In this document: piece after piece, positions 32,273 to 41,459 of the stretch
How positions within the stretch are numbered: the first letter of the stretch is position 1
Layout: every line of letters begins with the position of its first letter
DNA from: Acetatifactor aquisgranensis
GTDB taxonomy: Bacteria; Bacillota; Clostridia; Lachnospirales; Lachnospiraceae
Length of the DNA: 64,000 nucleotides
Assembly (NCBI RefSeq): GCF_943193215.1
Contig: NZ_CALPDH010000011.1
Span: forward strand, 1 to 64,000
Direction: 5' to 3'
Position numbers and translations under genes: made by a program
Notes under the pieces: model-generated
Databases searched by the model: none
What the model was told of the DNA's origin: nothing
The model's input: only the letters and a program-made list of their open reading frames with translations

Positions 32273-33393
32273 TAAAAATACTGGGAATCGGCCTCATCGC
32301 CTACCTCCTTTTTATCGTGCAGAGACGTCTCTATGAGAAACTTTGGCAAAAGCATCTGGGAATATCCATCAGTTTCGGGACGGACCACATCTTTGAGGGA
32401 GAGCAGGGTGAGCTGAAGGAAATCATAGAAAACAGAAAACGGCTGCCGCTGACCATGCTGAAAGTGAAATTCAAAACGGACAGACATCTGATATTCGGCA
32501 ATGAAAAAGGCTCCCGCACTACGGATCAGTACTACCGCAATGACGTATTCCGCATCAGCGGCAGCGAGAGAGTGACGCGCACCCTGAAGTTCTCAGGGGG
32601 AAAGAGAGGCTACTATACCATAGACGAAATCAGCCTTGTGGCCTCCGATTTATTTTTCCTGGGTCAGATGGTAGCTGATCAGCCCGTAAAGGCAGAGCTT
32701 TATGTATATCCGAAGCCTTATGACAGCAGCCGCCTGCGCCAGTCATTCGTCCAGCTCAATGGCGAAATGCTCACAAAGCGTCATCTGCTGGAGGATCCTT
32801 TTGAGTACCGGGGCATCCGGGAATACCAGCCTTTCGACGATATGCGCAGCATCAACTGGAAAGCTACGGCCAAGACGGGCGATTTCAAGGTAAACCAGCG
32901 CAATTATACTTCCCTGAAAAGCGTCCGTATTTTCTTTAACATACAGGATGACAATATCCTGAAAAGAGAAGAAGCCGTGGAGATGTCCCTGCGAATCGTG
33001 GTGTCTCTGTGTCTTTTCTTTCTGCAGCAGGGCATGCAGGTGTCCTGCTATGGAAACGGCGTGGATGTGCTGACCCGTCAGCCGCTGAGCGTTGACGGCA
33101 AGGCCAGCATGGGACAGATGGACTTCATCTACCGTGCGCTTGCCAGAGTCGACACCTCTCAGCCGGCTGCCGGCTTTGTGGAGACCTTTGAGGAGAAACT
33201 TTTTCAGGAGTCCAAAGGAGCGTTTACCTGTTTCGTGGCGCCGAACCAATATGATGATTTTGTGACGCTTCTGACGAGGTATGAGGAGATGGACAATCCC
33301 TTTACCTGGTTCTATCCCGTACTGGGCAGCAAAGAGCCGGAACTTCCTCCGGAACTTAAGAAGCGGATTGAAGTCATCTATTTTGACGTGTAA
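32269..33393 (+). CDS. DUF58 domain protein
   Basis: A 374-residue protein starting with one hydrophobic segment (ILGIGLIAYLLFIVQ). The DUF58 signature DPFEYRGIREYQPFDDMRSINWKATAKTGDFKVNQ lies near 175-210, spread over its usual length, and the rest has the pattern of a VWA-like fold. DUF58 proteins pair with MoxR in envelope- or stress-related assemblies. It follows moxR with a four-base overlap and precedes a DUF4129-type gene. Confidence 0.88.
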   Translation: MIKILGIGLIAYLLFIVQRRLYEKLWQKHLGISISFGTDHIFEGEQGELKEIIENRKRLPLTMLKVKFKTDRHLIFGNEKGSRTTDQYYRNDVFRISGSERVTRTLKFSGGKRGYYTIDEISLVASDLFFLGQMVADQPVKAELYVYPKPYDSSRLRQSFVQLNGEMLTKRHLLEDPFEYRGIREYQPFDDMRSINWKATAKTGDFKVNQRNYTSLKSVRIFFNIQDDNILKREEAVEMSLRIVVSLCLFFLQQGMQVSCYGNGVDVLTRQPLSVDGKASMGQMDFIYRALARVDTSQPAAGFVETFEEKLFQESKGAFTCFVAPNQYDDFVTLLTRYEEMDNPFTWFYPVLGSKEPELPPELKKRIEVIYFDV

Positions 33394-33466
33394 GCCGGCA
33401 AGTTTGGATGTAAATATCTAAATATTGATTGACATGCCTGCCGGAGGTGGGCATAGGGGTATATAA

Positions 33467-34720
33467 ATGAACATAAAACGCATTGAAATCGTAAATGAAT
33501 TACTGACAGAACAGATGAACCATTGGCTGCTCTTTCCCCTGCCGCTGACAGTTATGGGAGTGGTGAAAGCTTTGCTGGATATGGGAGATCCCGGCTTAGG
33601 CATGTGGGCTCTCTGCAGCCTGATTCCCCTTGCGTTCTTCGTATTCCGCTATACGGTGAAAAACCTCATCCTGTTTCTGATGGCCCATGCGGGAGTTCTG
33701 GCTCTCGTTTTCGCGCTCTCAGGCCAGTCCGTCCTGACCAGGATTGTCTGTACCATCTGCGTCATAGGGTATCTGATCCAGTCCCTTGTGCTGCGCCTGA
33801 AGCATAATACCGTGTATTCCGAGGGCATCCCTCTGGCGGCTGGCGTGGTGCTGTCGGCTGTCACTGCCCTGTTCCAGTATTATCAGGGCACACGGGGCTG
33901 GGAGAATTACTACCATTGGCCTCTGATTGCGGGAATCGCGCTCTATTTCATCATTTATTTCATGGAACACTATCTGGAATTCCTGTCCATGAATAAGAGC
34001 AGCGCGGGCTTTCTTCCCGCAGCGGAAATGTTCCATTCCGGCATGGGGCTGGTCCTGGGCTATACGCTGCTGGGAATGGGCATTCTGATATTCAGCACCC
34101 AGTTTGAATGGCTGGCCGGTATCCTGAGGCCCATAGGGGATATGCTGCTTCGTTTCCTGCGTTTCCTGTTCTCGCGTTCCTCCGGTTCGGAAGAGGTTCC
34201 GCTGCCTGTGGGAGAGGAGGCGCCTCCCGCTGGAATGGGCGGCATGGAACTGCCTCCCGCAGAGGAGGCTTTCTGGTTCTGGGAAGTGCTGGAGGCCATA
34301 ACCATGGTGGTATTCGGCATTGCTATCCTTGCGGGGACAGGCATGCTGCTCTGGAAACTGTTCAAGCTGGTTCAGAAGTATATGGTATTCCGTTATCGCG
34401 AACAGGAAATCCAGACAGGAGAGGCCTATGATTTCCGGGAAAAATGTGAAATCGTAAAGAATACCGACAGAAAGAAACAGGGACTGTTCAATTCGCTTTC
34501 TCCCAGAGAACGGATACGGAAACTGTACAAAAAGAAGCTGCCGGCTGCCTCGGCGCGGATGGACGCCCAGGACAAGGACAGCCTGTCTCTCTATACTGCC
34601 AGGGAATGGGCGCGGAAACTGGCGTTGGACGGCATGGCGGATTTGTATGAACAGGCCCGCTACTCCGACAGGGAGATAACGGGCGCAGATGTAAAGAAAA
34701 TGAAAGATGCATGGAATTAG
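33467..34720 (+). CDS. Membrane protein with C-terminal DUF4129-like domain
   Basis: A 417-residue protein with about eight membrane segments. A Pro/Glu-rich extracytoplasmic loop lies near 245-265 (EEVPLPVGEEAPP), then a last membrane segment and a cytoplasmic tail. The tail (LSLYTAREWARKLALDG, LYEQARYSDREITGADV) resembles DUF4129, commonly found at the end of transglutaminase operons with MoxR and DUF58. No transglutaminase domain occurs in this protein or beside it. A ribosome site (GGGG) precedes it at some distance. Confidence 0.65.
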   Translation: MNIKRIEIVNELLTEQMNHWLLFPLPLTVMGVVKALLDMGDPGLGMWALCSLIPLAFFVFRYTVKNLILFLMAHAGVLALVFALSGQSVLTRIVCTICVIGYLIQSLVLRLKHNTVYSEGIPLAAGVVLSAVTALFQYYQGTRGWENYYHWPLIAGIALYFIIYFMEHYLEFLSMNKSSAGFLPAAEMFHSGMGLVLGYTLLGMGILIFSTQFEWLAGILRPIGDMLLRFLRFLFSRSSGSEEVPLPVGEEAPPAGMGGMELPPAEEAFWFWEVLEAITMVVFGIAILAGTGMLLWKLFKLVQKYMVFRYREQEIQTGEAYDFREKCEIVKNTDRKKQGLFNSLSPRERIRKLYKKKLPAASARMDAQDKDSLSLYTAREWARKLALDGMADLYEQARYSDREITGADVKKMKDAWN

Positions 34721-34780
34721 GGAACAGACGATTCCGGTTCTGTCCTGCTACAGAACCAAAGACAGGTGAGGAGAACAGAC

Positions 34781-36715
34781 ATGACAATACAGCACGAGAA
34801 CAAGCCGAAGGGCCTGTATCCCGCTTCCGGCAATGTGGTGGGAACGGAACGCAGATTAGCTTTAAACGACGACATCCTGATGAGCATAGAGAAGCCCGTC
34901 CGATATATAGGAGGCGAGTATAATTCGGTCATGAAAGACCCTTCCAAGGTGTCAGTCCGGTTCGCCATGTGTTTTCCTGATGTCTACGAAATCGGCATGT
35001 CCCATTTGGGAATACAGATTTTGTATGATATGTTCAATTCCATGGAGGATGTGTGGTGCGAGCGGGTCTATTCCCCCTGGGTAGATCTGGATGCTGTCAT
35101 GAGGGAGCGGCATATCCCTCTGTTTGCGCTGGAATCTCAGGATTCTGTGAAAGATTTTGATTTTCTGGGAATCACCCTGCAGTATGAAATGTGCTACACC
35201 AATGTGCTCCAGGTGCTTGACCTGGCTCAGATTCCCTTAAATGCCATGGAGAGAGGGGAGGACTGTCCCATCGTCATCGGCGGAGGGCCATGCTCCTACA
35301 ATCCGGAGCCATTGGCAGATTTCTTTGATATATTCTACATCGGAGAGGGAGAGACGAGATACCGGGAACTTTTGGACTTGTATAAGGAATGCCGGGACCA
35401 AAATCTGGGACGTGTGGAATTCCTCCGCAGAGCCGCAAAGCTGCCCGGTATGTATGTTCCCCGTTTTTATGATGTCACCTATAAGGAGGACGGCACCATA
35501 GAGCGGTTCTTCCCTCTGGAAGAGGGCATCCCCGAAACTGTCTGCAAGGAAATCGTCATGGATGTGACGGACACCTATTATCCCACGAAACCAGTGATTC
35601 CTTTTATCAAGGTGACCCAGGACCGCGTGGTGCTGGAAATCCAGAGAGGCTGTATCCGCGGCTGCCGCTTCTGTCAGGCAGGTCAGCTGTACCGCCCTGT
35701 GCGCGAACGGGATGTAGAGACTTTGAAGAAATATGCCATAGAAATGCTGGAGAATACCGGATACGAGGAAATCTCCTTAAGTTCCCTAAGTTCCAGCGAT
35801 TATTCCAAACTGCCCGAGCTGGTGGATTTCCTGATAGAGGAGTGCAGCAAAAGGCATGTGAATATCTCTCTGCCGTCCCTGCGGATTGACGCTTTCTCCC
35901 TGGACGTCATGAGTAAGGTGCAGGATGTGAAGAAGTCCAGCCTGACTTTCGCGCCGGAGGCAGGAAGCCAGCGGCTGAGAAATGTCATCAATAAAGGACT
36001 GACGGAAGAGGCCATCTTAAAGGGAGCGGCGCTGGCCTTTGAGGGCGGCTGGACCAGGGTAAAGCTGTACTTCATGCTGGGCCTGCCCACAGAGACGGAA
36101 GAGGATATCCGGGGGATTGCGGAGCTCTCCAATAAGATTGCGGCCACTTACTTTGAGACGGTTCCCAAGGAACGCAGAGCAGGCGGGAGAGTGCAGATTG
36201 TGGCCAGCACCTCCTTTTTCGTGCCAAAGCCTTTTACCCCTTTCCAGTGGGCGCCCCAGTGCACCAAAGAGGAATTCCTCGACAAAGCCTACCTGACAAG
36301 GACTGCCATTTCCGAACAGCTGAACCAGAAAAGCATCAAGTACAACTGGCACGAGGCAGACGCCAGCGTCATGGAGGGCGTCCTGGCAAGAGGCGACAGA
36401 AAGCTCTGCAAGGTCATCCGCAAGGTCTATGAAAAGGGCGGATTTTATGATGCCTGGGGAGAGTACTACGACAATGACAGATGGCTGGAATCGATGGAGG
36501 AATGCGGATTGTCCGTTTCTCTTTATACCCACAGGGAGCGGCCTCTGGATGAAATCTTTCCATGGGATTTCATCGACTGCGGTGTCACTAAGGAATTCCT
36601 GAAGCGGGAGTGGGAGAAAGCGAAACGGGAGGAAATCTCCGAAAACTGCAAGCAGAAATGTCAGGGCTGCGGCGCGGCAAGATTCGGGGGCGGAATCTGC
36701 TTTGAACTCAGATAG
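34781..36715 (+). CDS. B12-binding-domain radical SAM protein, TIGR03960 family
   Basis: A 644-residue radical SAM enzyme. An N-terminal cobalamin-binding-like domain (FPDVYEIGMSHLGIQILYDMFN, VIGGGPCSYNPEPLADFFD) is followed by the iron-sulfur motif RGCIRGCRFCQAG (Cys-x3-Cys-x2-Cys) near 290 and a TIM-barrel core. A C-terminal Cys-rich end (CKQKCQGCGAARFGGGIC) may bind another metal centre. The family has no settled substrate and almost always pairs with the DUF2344 protein found next. GTGAGGAG precedes the ATG at 34781. Confidence 0.9.
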   Translation: MTIQHENKPKGLYPASGNVVGTERRLALNDDILMSIEKPVRYIGGEYNSVMKDPSKVSVRFAMCFPDVYEIGMSHLGIQILYDMFNSMEDVWCERVYSPWVDLDAVMRERHIPLFALESQDSVKDFDFLGITLQYEMCYTNVLQVLDLAQIPLNAMERGEDCPIVIGGGPCSYNPEPLADFFDIFYIGEGETRYRELLDLYKECRDQNLGRVEFLRRAAKLPGMYVPRFYDVTYKEDGTIERFFPLEEGIPETVCKEIVMDVTDTYYPTKPVIPFIKVTQDRVVLEIQRGCIRGCRFCQAGQLYRPVRERDVETLKKYAIEMLENTGYEEISLSSLSSSDYSKLPELVDFLIEECSKRHVNISLPSLRIDAFSLDVMSKVQDVKKSSLTFAPEAGSQRLRNVINKGLTEEAILKGAALAFEGGWTRVKLYFMLGLPTETEEDIRGIAELSNKIAATYFETVPKERRAGGRVQIVASTSFFVPKPFTPFQWAPQCTKEEFLDKAYLTRTAISEQLNQKSIKYNWHEADASVMEGVLARGDRKLCKVIRKVYEKGGFYDAWGEYYDNDRWLESMEECGLSVSLYTHRERPLDEIFPWDFIDCGVTKEFLKREWEKAKREEISENCKQKCQGCGAARFGGGICFELR

Positions 36716-36774
36716 CAGGCCGGACACATATTTGATATCGTTTATTTAGGAAATGTCGGGAAAGGATAAAGATT

Positions 36775-37509
36775 ATGAGACTTCGTATTAAATTCAGGAA
36801 ATATGGTCCTGTCCGCTATACCGGGCATCTGGATGTGATGCGCTTTTTCCAAAAGGCCATACGCAGGGCCCGGATTGATGTGGCATATTCCAATGGATTC
36901 AGTCCGCATCAGATTATGGCCTTTGCCGCTCCATTAGGCGTTGGGCTTACCAGCAATGGGGAATATATGGATATCGAGGTCCGCTCCATCACATCCTGTC
37001 AGGATGTGATGGAGCGCCTTAATGCAGTCAGCGTTCCCGGAATCGAAGCCATATCCGTCAAGGTACTGCCGGACAACGCCGGAAACGCCATGGCAAGCGT
37101 AGCTGCAGCCGCTTATACTGTACGTTTTCGCGAGGGGCGAGAACCAGTGACGGATATCGCGGCAGTATTGCCGGCTTTTCTGGACAGGAAAGAGATTCTG
37201 ATTACCAAGGAGACTAAGAAAGGGAGCAGAGAAGTGGATATCAGGCCTGGTATCTATCGGCTTACCATGGAATGCCCCTCTTCCATGGAAGAGAATCCGG
37301 AAACGGGAGGGTCTCGCTCTATAACGCTTCACATGTGTGTAGATGCTTCCAGTGGCGGGAATATTAAGCCGGTTCAGATTATAGAGGCTCTTCTTGCCGA
37401 ATATGGAGAGCAATTACAGGAGAATGCGCTGATAGTTACCAGAGAAGAGGTATATATGGAAGAGGAAAGGAGATTGGTAGCGTTAGATGAAATCGGGATT
37501 GTCTGTTGA
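36775..37509 (+). CDS. DUF2344, TIGR03936 radical SAM-linked protein
   Basis: A 244-residue partner of the radical SAM enzyme. RIKFRKYGPVRYTGHLDVMRFFQKAIRRARIDVAYSNGFSPHQIMAFAAPLGVG covers the usual N-terminal signature in sequence order. The C-terminal half is a second alpha/beta domain. The function is unknown; the steady pairing with TIGR03960 and RNase G suggests RNA or ribosome work. An insertion near 165-171 reads MECPSSM and derives from the dispersed 18-base unit in reverse orientation. Confidence 0.85.
   Translation: MRLRIKFRKYGPVRYTGHLDVMRFFQKAIRRARIDVAYSNGFSPHQIMAFAAPLGVGLTSNGEYMDIEVRSITSCQDVMERLNAVSVPGIEAISVKVLPDNAGNAMASVAAAAYTVRFREGREPVTDIAAVLPAFLDRKEILITKETKKGSREVDIRPGIYRLTMECPSSMEENPETGGSRSITLHMCVDASSGGNIKPVQIIEALLAEYGEQLQENALIVTREEVYMEEERRLVALDEIGIVC
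37269..37286 (-). repeat. 18-base dispersed unit in the DUF2344 gene
   Basis: On the reverse strand ATGGAAGAGGGGCATTCC, 16 of 18 bases like the consensus, flanked on both sides by CCATGG as in a tandem array. It is read by the gene as MECPSSMEE in a probable loop. Confidence 0.65.
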
Positions 37510-37586
37510 TATCGAAATTCTGGTTCATGAATAGAAAGACTGGATGTCATATTTATTCGGAGGTTTAAGAAAGGAACTGAGCAGTC

Positions 37587-39095
37587 ATGAGCAGAAAAAT
37601 TGTGGAAAAGTCCTCTGTTACCCTTACAGAAGAGGAGGCAAAACTGCGCCAGACAACTGCAAGTCAGAGGAAATTGCTCTTCACCTCTTACCACGGACAG
37701 CGCTGCGCTTTGTCGATACAGGACAACCGTCTGGCGGAAGCTTCCTTTTTTCCAAAAATCCCCAGCAAGATAGGCTCCATCTACATCGGCAAAGTTAAAA
37801 ACGTAGTGAACAATATCAATGCCTGTTTCGTGGAAATCGAAAAAGGGGAACTGTGTTTTCTTTCTTTAAAGGAAAACACAGTTCTTCAGCCGCTGAACCG
37901 TATTGCCGATGGGCGGATTTTGGAGGGAGATGACATTCTTGTGCAGGTCATCCGCGACGCTCAGAAGTCCAAACGCGCATCTGTGACTACGCAGATATCC
38001 CTGTCCAATGATTATTTTGTCCTGTCAATGGGTTCTAAGAAAGTGTGCTATTCTACAAAACTCAGCAGGAAGCAGAAAGAGCGGCTGAATCATTTCCTGC
38101 TGGAGGCAGGTATCCTGAATATGGAACAGGAGCATTCCATGGAAGAAAGGCATTCCATAGAACAAATGCATTCCATGGAAGAAAAGCACACCAGAGAGAA
38201 AAGCGGATATCTGGCGCAGGAATGCCACGTATTGCTGTCAGATGCCTGTCTGACCAGGCTGAAGTCAGAAGGACTCGATATGGATTCTTTCATCTTGCCT
38301 TCCACGGGCATGATAGTCCGGACAAAAACGGAAGAGTCGGAGAGCAAAGAAGAGCTGTTGACGCATTTTTATGACTTGACCGCACAGTATATCAGATTGC
38401 TTTATGTCGCCAGGTACCGAAGCTGTTTTTCCTGCCTTAAAAGGGCCGATACAGAAATAGAAACCGTTCTGCAGCAGTTTGCTGGTTATAGAGACAGAGC
38501 TGCAGAAGACCTGACGGCGGATGTGCCTTGTTATTGCGATGCCAAAAATCCCGAGTGGGAAATCATTACAGATCAGGAATCGTCCTATGAGCAGCTAATG
38601 CAATATAAAAGAGAAAACGCCCTGGAAATCCCTATACGCCTGTATCAGGACAGCATGCTGTCGCTTTCTGCATTATATGCCGTCGAGGGGAAGATGAGGA
38701 CTGCGCTGGACAGACGGGTATGGCTGAAATCAGGCGGCTATCTGGTCATTGAACCCACAGAGGCCCTGACAGTCATAGATGTGAATTCCGGGAAATGTGA
38801 GGACGGAAAGAATCCCCAGGACACTTACCGCAGAATCAATCTGGAGGCCGCCAGAGAAGTGGCATTCCAGCTTCGCCTGCGAAATCTCTCGGGTATCATT
38901 ATCGTGGATTTCATCAACATGCGCTCCTCCAGCGACAATTCGCAGCTGCTTCATGTGCTGAAATCCCTTGTAAAACAGGATAAAGTACTCACTACCGTAA
39001 TCGACATGACGCCGCTGGGGCTGGTGGAGATTACCAGGAAGAAAATCAGCAAGCCGTTGTGGGAGCAACTGCAGTTTTCTGATAAAAAGCAATAG
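37587..39095 (+). CDS. rng: Ribonuclease G/E
   Basis: Endoribonuclease of the Rne/Rng family, 502 residues, for rRNA maturation or mRNA decay. The N-terminal S1 domain (GSIYIGKVKNVVNNINACFVEI) is followed by the catalytic region with LTVIDVNSGKCEDGKNP and IIIVDFINM, whose two Asp bind Mg2+. No Rne-style scaffold tail follows. Residues 179-202 are a four-fold repeat (MEQEHS, MEERHS, IEQMHS, MEEKHT) inserted between the S1/5'-sensor part and the RNase core. The insert is in frame and the rest of the protein is intact. It is the last gene of the radical SAM cluster. Confidence 0.9.
   Translation: MSRKIVEKSSVTLTEEEAKLRQTTASQRKLLFTSYHGQRCALSIQDNRLAEASFFPKIPSKIGSIYIGKVKNVVNNINACFVEIEKGELCFLSLKENTVLQPLNRIADGRILEGDDILVQVIRDAQKSKRASVTTQISLSNDYFVLSMGSKKVCYSTKLSRKQKERLNHFLLEAGILNMEQEHSMEERHSIEQMHSMEEKHTREKSGYLAQECHVLLSDACLTRLKSEGLDMDSFILPSTGMIVRTKTEESESKEELLTHFYDLTAQYIRLLYVARYRSCFSCLKRADTEIETVLQQFAGYRDRAAEDLTADVPCYCDAKNPEWEIITDQESSYEQLMQYKRENALEIPIRLYQDSMLSLSALYAVEGKMRTALDRRVWLKSGGYLVIEPTEALTVIDVNSGKCEDGKNPQDTYRRINLEAAREVAFQLRLRNLSGIIIVDFINMRSSSDNSQLLHVLKSLVKQDKVLTTVIDMTPLGLVEITRKKISKPLWEQLQFSDKKQ
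38121..38192 (+). repeat. 18-base dispersed unit, four-copy array inside rng
   Basis: Four adjacent units, 38121-38138, 38139-38156, 38157-38174 and 38175-38192. The second differs from the consensus at one base; the first and third differ at a few. The reading frame is MEEKHS. The array adds exactly 24 residues to RNase G. Confidence 0.9.
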
Positions 39096-39114
39096 AAATC
39101 TATAGGAGGATTTT

Positions 39115-39666
39115 ATGGAATTCTTGAAATTTGAAAAAGTCAGGGACGGAAAATATCTTAAAAATTACGAACTCACTTACCGCAACAAAGCCGGCAGGGA
39201 AAAGAAATATGAAATAGTCAGCCGCAGAGAACTTGCCGGAATCGAGGATGTAGGCGGCAAACCCAGCGGAGTGTCCATTGTAGCCACTTATGGGGATAGG
39301 ATGCTTTTGCTCCATGAATTCCGAATGGGAGTCAACCGCACAGTGTATAATCTCTGCGCCGGGATGCTGGAACCCGATGAGTCAATTGAAGACTGTATCG
39401 CAAGGGAGCTTTACGAGGAAACCGGCCTGAAAGTCAAAAATATCAAGAAAATTCTTCCTCCGTCCTTTGCCGCCGTCGCCATTTCTGATACCACCACTTA
39501 CATTGCTTTCGTGGAAGTTGAAGGTGATTTTGAGGACCACACTTCAGAAAATGAACAAATCGACGCCAGATTCTATTCAAAAGAAGAAATCAAACAGCTG
39601 TTGGAAACAGAGTCTTTCAGTTCACGTGCGCAGATAGCGGCTTATTTCTTTGCGGAGAATATATAG
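39115..39666 (+). CDS. NUDIX hydrolase, ADP-ribose pyrophosphatase-like
   Basis: A 183-residue hydrolase. The complete Nudix box GMLEPDESIEDCIARELYEETGL lies near 83-105 (given in order; Gly, Glu and the REx2EE core are all present). The surrounding fold, with LLHEFRMGVNRTVYNLCAG before the box, resembles ADP-ribose or nucleoside-diphosphate-sugar pyrophosphatases. It is 19 bases after rng with its own AGGAGG. The natural substrate is uncertain. Confidence 0.88.
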   Translation: MEFLKFEKVRDGKYLKNYELTYRNKAGREKKYEIVSRRELAGIEDVGGKPSGVSIVATYGDRMLLLHEFRMGVNRTVYNLCAGMLEPDESIEDCIARELYEETGLKVKNIKKILPPSFAAVAISDTTTYIAFVEVEGDFEDHTSENEQIDARFYSKEEIKQLLETESFSSRAQIAAYFFAENI

Positions 39667-39681
39667 TGCGGAACGGCATCC

Positions 39682-39752
39682 AACTATTCGCAAAAGACAA
39701 GTTTAACGAATAGTTCTGCTTCTTTTGTGTCTGCAAACTATTCGTTAAACTT
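39682..39752. terminator. Overlapping hairpins between convergent genes
   Basis: A 17-base inverted repeat, AAGTTTAACGAATAGTT (39699-39715) and AACTATTCGTTAAACTT (39736-39752), forms a perfect stem with a 20-base loop. A third copy of AACTATTCG (39682-39690) can instead pair with CGAATAGTT (39707-39715). The two stems exclude each other. Placed between convergent genes, it probably terminates both, although T-runs are poor. Confidence 0.55.
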
Positions 39753-39763
39753 TGGATTAGCAT

Positions 39764-41425
39764 TTATGGTTCTTTAAATACATATAATTCCCATTTTGCC
39801 ACAGAATCGAATTTTTCAAGTTCATAACCCGCATACTCAAATGTATCACCAAATGAGTATTTTTCTATATCCACTGCAACAATGACATTTTCTGTCTGCA
39901 CGGGACCATCCACATATTGCTTATAGTAATCATATGCCCATGTACGACCAGTATCTAAAAGGCAGATATAGGTTGATGTCTCATCGATTACTCTGCACAT
40001 ATCTACGTCATTTGACCCTTCAAACAAATAGATATACTCTACATCAAAATCTTTAACATAGGCGCAGAATTCCTTTAGTTGGCCATTCTGTTCTTCTCTG
40101 GAATATAAATCCTTATAGGATGTCAGGCACAAAAGTAAAAGAAATAGTATTCCTCCGCAATACAGACAAATTTGTTGCTGCTTTCTCCGGAAACTCTGTA
40201 TACTCCTGAGTATAAAGATGACTGTAGCACACAGCAAAGGCAGCATCCCAATCAGATGATAGCGATATTCATATGTGGAGGAGCCCCCTCGAGTATTTGT
40301 AACATTTAATATAAATAGATTCCATACAAACACAGAAATCAATAAAAAAGGACGCAACTGATTTTTTTCTATAGATTGCCCTATTTCTGCTTTTAACGAG
40401 ACTTCTTTTTTCCATTGTACCAGCATAGCTACGCCAGCTACAAGCATGATCAGAACCAAACCGCATTTTGCCAGCAGTTGAATACCGGCCACCGAAAGGA
40501 TTGGAAGCATGGTATTTTCTGTGGCACCGCCAAACAACTCGAACATCCCGAAGAAACAAGAGGCCACATTCCCCAGCAATTGATAAACACTGCAGAAATT
40601 CATGTTGTTTCCCCTGGCTCCGTCCATTATAATCTCATTGACTTTCCATCCTGTCAATGCCAGTATAACAGTCATAATCATCAGTATAATAGTATAAAAT
40701 GGAACTTTCTCCCATCTCCAAAACTTATATCCAATATAGACAGCGCATGCAGGGAACAATCCACATACTATTACATACGGTCCGCTGGATATTGAAGTCA
40801 AAAGCACCAGCGCAAGATATACCACTGATATAATCCAATCTGACACATCTGTTTTCTGCGGAATGATACTCTTCCATTTTCTGACAGACATTCCGCCCAC
40901 TGTAGAAAGATATTCCGTCCGTATGATAATTCCTATCAGGATAAGCGGCAGCGATGCTTTGATAATATACTGCGCACCTCCAAAAAAGAGCATATTATAA
41001 TAATCCAGCATCCCAACACGGTAAGGAATAATCAGAAGATTCGCACACAAAAGCGGATATAAGGCATCTTCTCCCTTAAAAAGATAAAAAACAATGTATA
41101 GGAACCCGCCCAGGCACAAAATATTTGCCATACCAAAGGATAGAATGATATCACCTGTCAGCACATAAAATGGAAGGGCGAACAGGCTGCTGCAGTCCCA
41201 CTCCAGCGTAGTCAAATAATCCCAATTCGGCAAAAGCAATTGTTTTTGCCTCCATATCTCTGCAATATGATTGAACAGCTTACCGGTGTCACAATCAAGA
41301 TTTTTCTCAATCATAGTCAAATTGCTATACATTATCAGACAAAACTGCACTGCCAAAATTATGATCAATGATAGTTTGACGAGTTCCTGCACATCCTTCT
41401 TGTGCTTCATATGTAGAATCTTCAT
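39764..41425 (-). CDS. Large polytopic membrane protein, GT-C-like, AT-rich
   Basis: A 553-residue protein with about 11 membrane segments and an extracytoplasmic C-terminal part (about 455-553) rich in Tyr and Asp. A stretch after the first membrane segment (DCDTGKLFNHIAEIWRQKQLLLPNWDYLTTLEWDC, read in order) has the acidic residues and W-rich layout of membrane glycosyltransferase-like proteins. I cannot name a family. Composition is clearly more AT-rich than its neighbours, like the gene at 5.4 kb, suggesting transfer. GAGGGAAG precedes the start. Confidence 0.5.
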   Translation of the reverse strand: MKILHMKHKKDVQELVKLSLIIILAVQFCLIMYSNLTMIEKNLDCDTGKLFNHIAEIWRQKQLLLPNWDYLTTLEWDCSSLFALPFYVLTGDIILSFGMANILCLGGFLYIVFYLFKGEDALYPLLCANLLIIPYRVGMLDYYNMLFFGGAQYIIKASLPLILIGIIIRTEYLSTVGGMSVRKWKSIIPQKTDVSDWIISVVYLALVLLTSISSGPYVIVCGLFPACAVYIGYKFWRWEKVPFYTIILMIMTVILALTGWKVNEIIMDGARGNNMNFCSVYQLLGNVASCFFGMFELFGGATENTMLPILSVAGIQLLAKCGLVLIMLVAGVAMLVQWKKEVSLKAEIGQSIEKNQLRPFLLISVFVWNLFILNVTNTRGGSSTYEYRYHLIGMLPLLCATVIFILRSIQSFRRKQQQICLYCGGILFLLLLCLTSYKDLYSREEQNGQLKEFCAYVKDFDVEYIYLFEGSNDVDMCRVIDETSTYICLLDTGRTWAYDYYKQYVDGPVQTENVIVAVDIEKYSFGDTFEYAGYELEKFDSVAKWELYVFKEP

Positions 41426-41459
41426 TGTTTACTTCCCTCTCATCTTTTTTGAATTACAA

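Noticed and set aside
35030..35050. Unit-like NSMED in the TIGR03960 protein
   Set aside because: The position is part of the conserved family core, so the match is coincidental.
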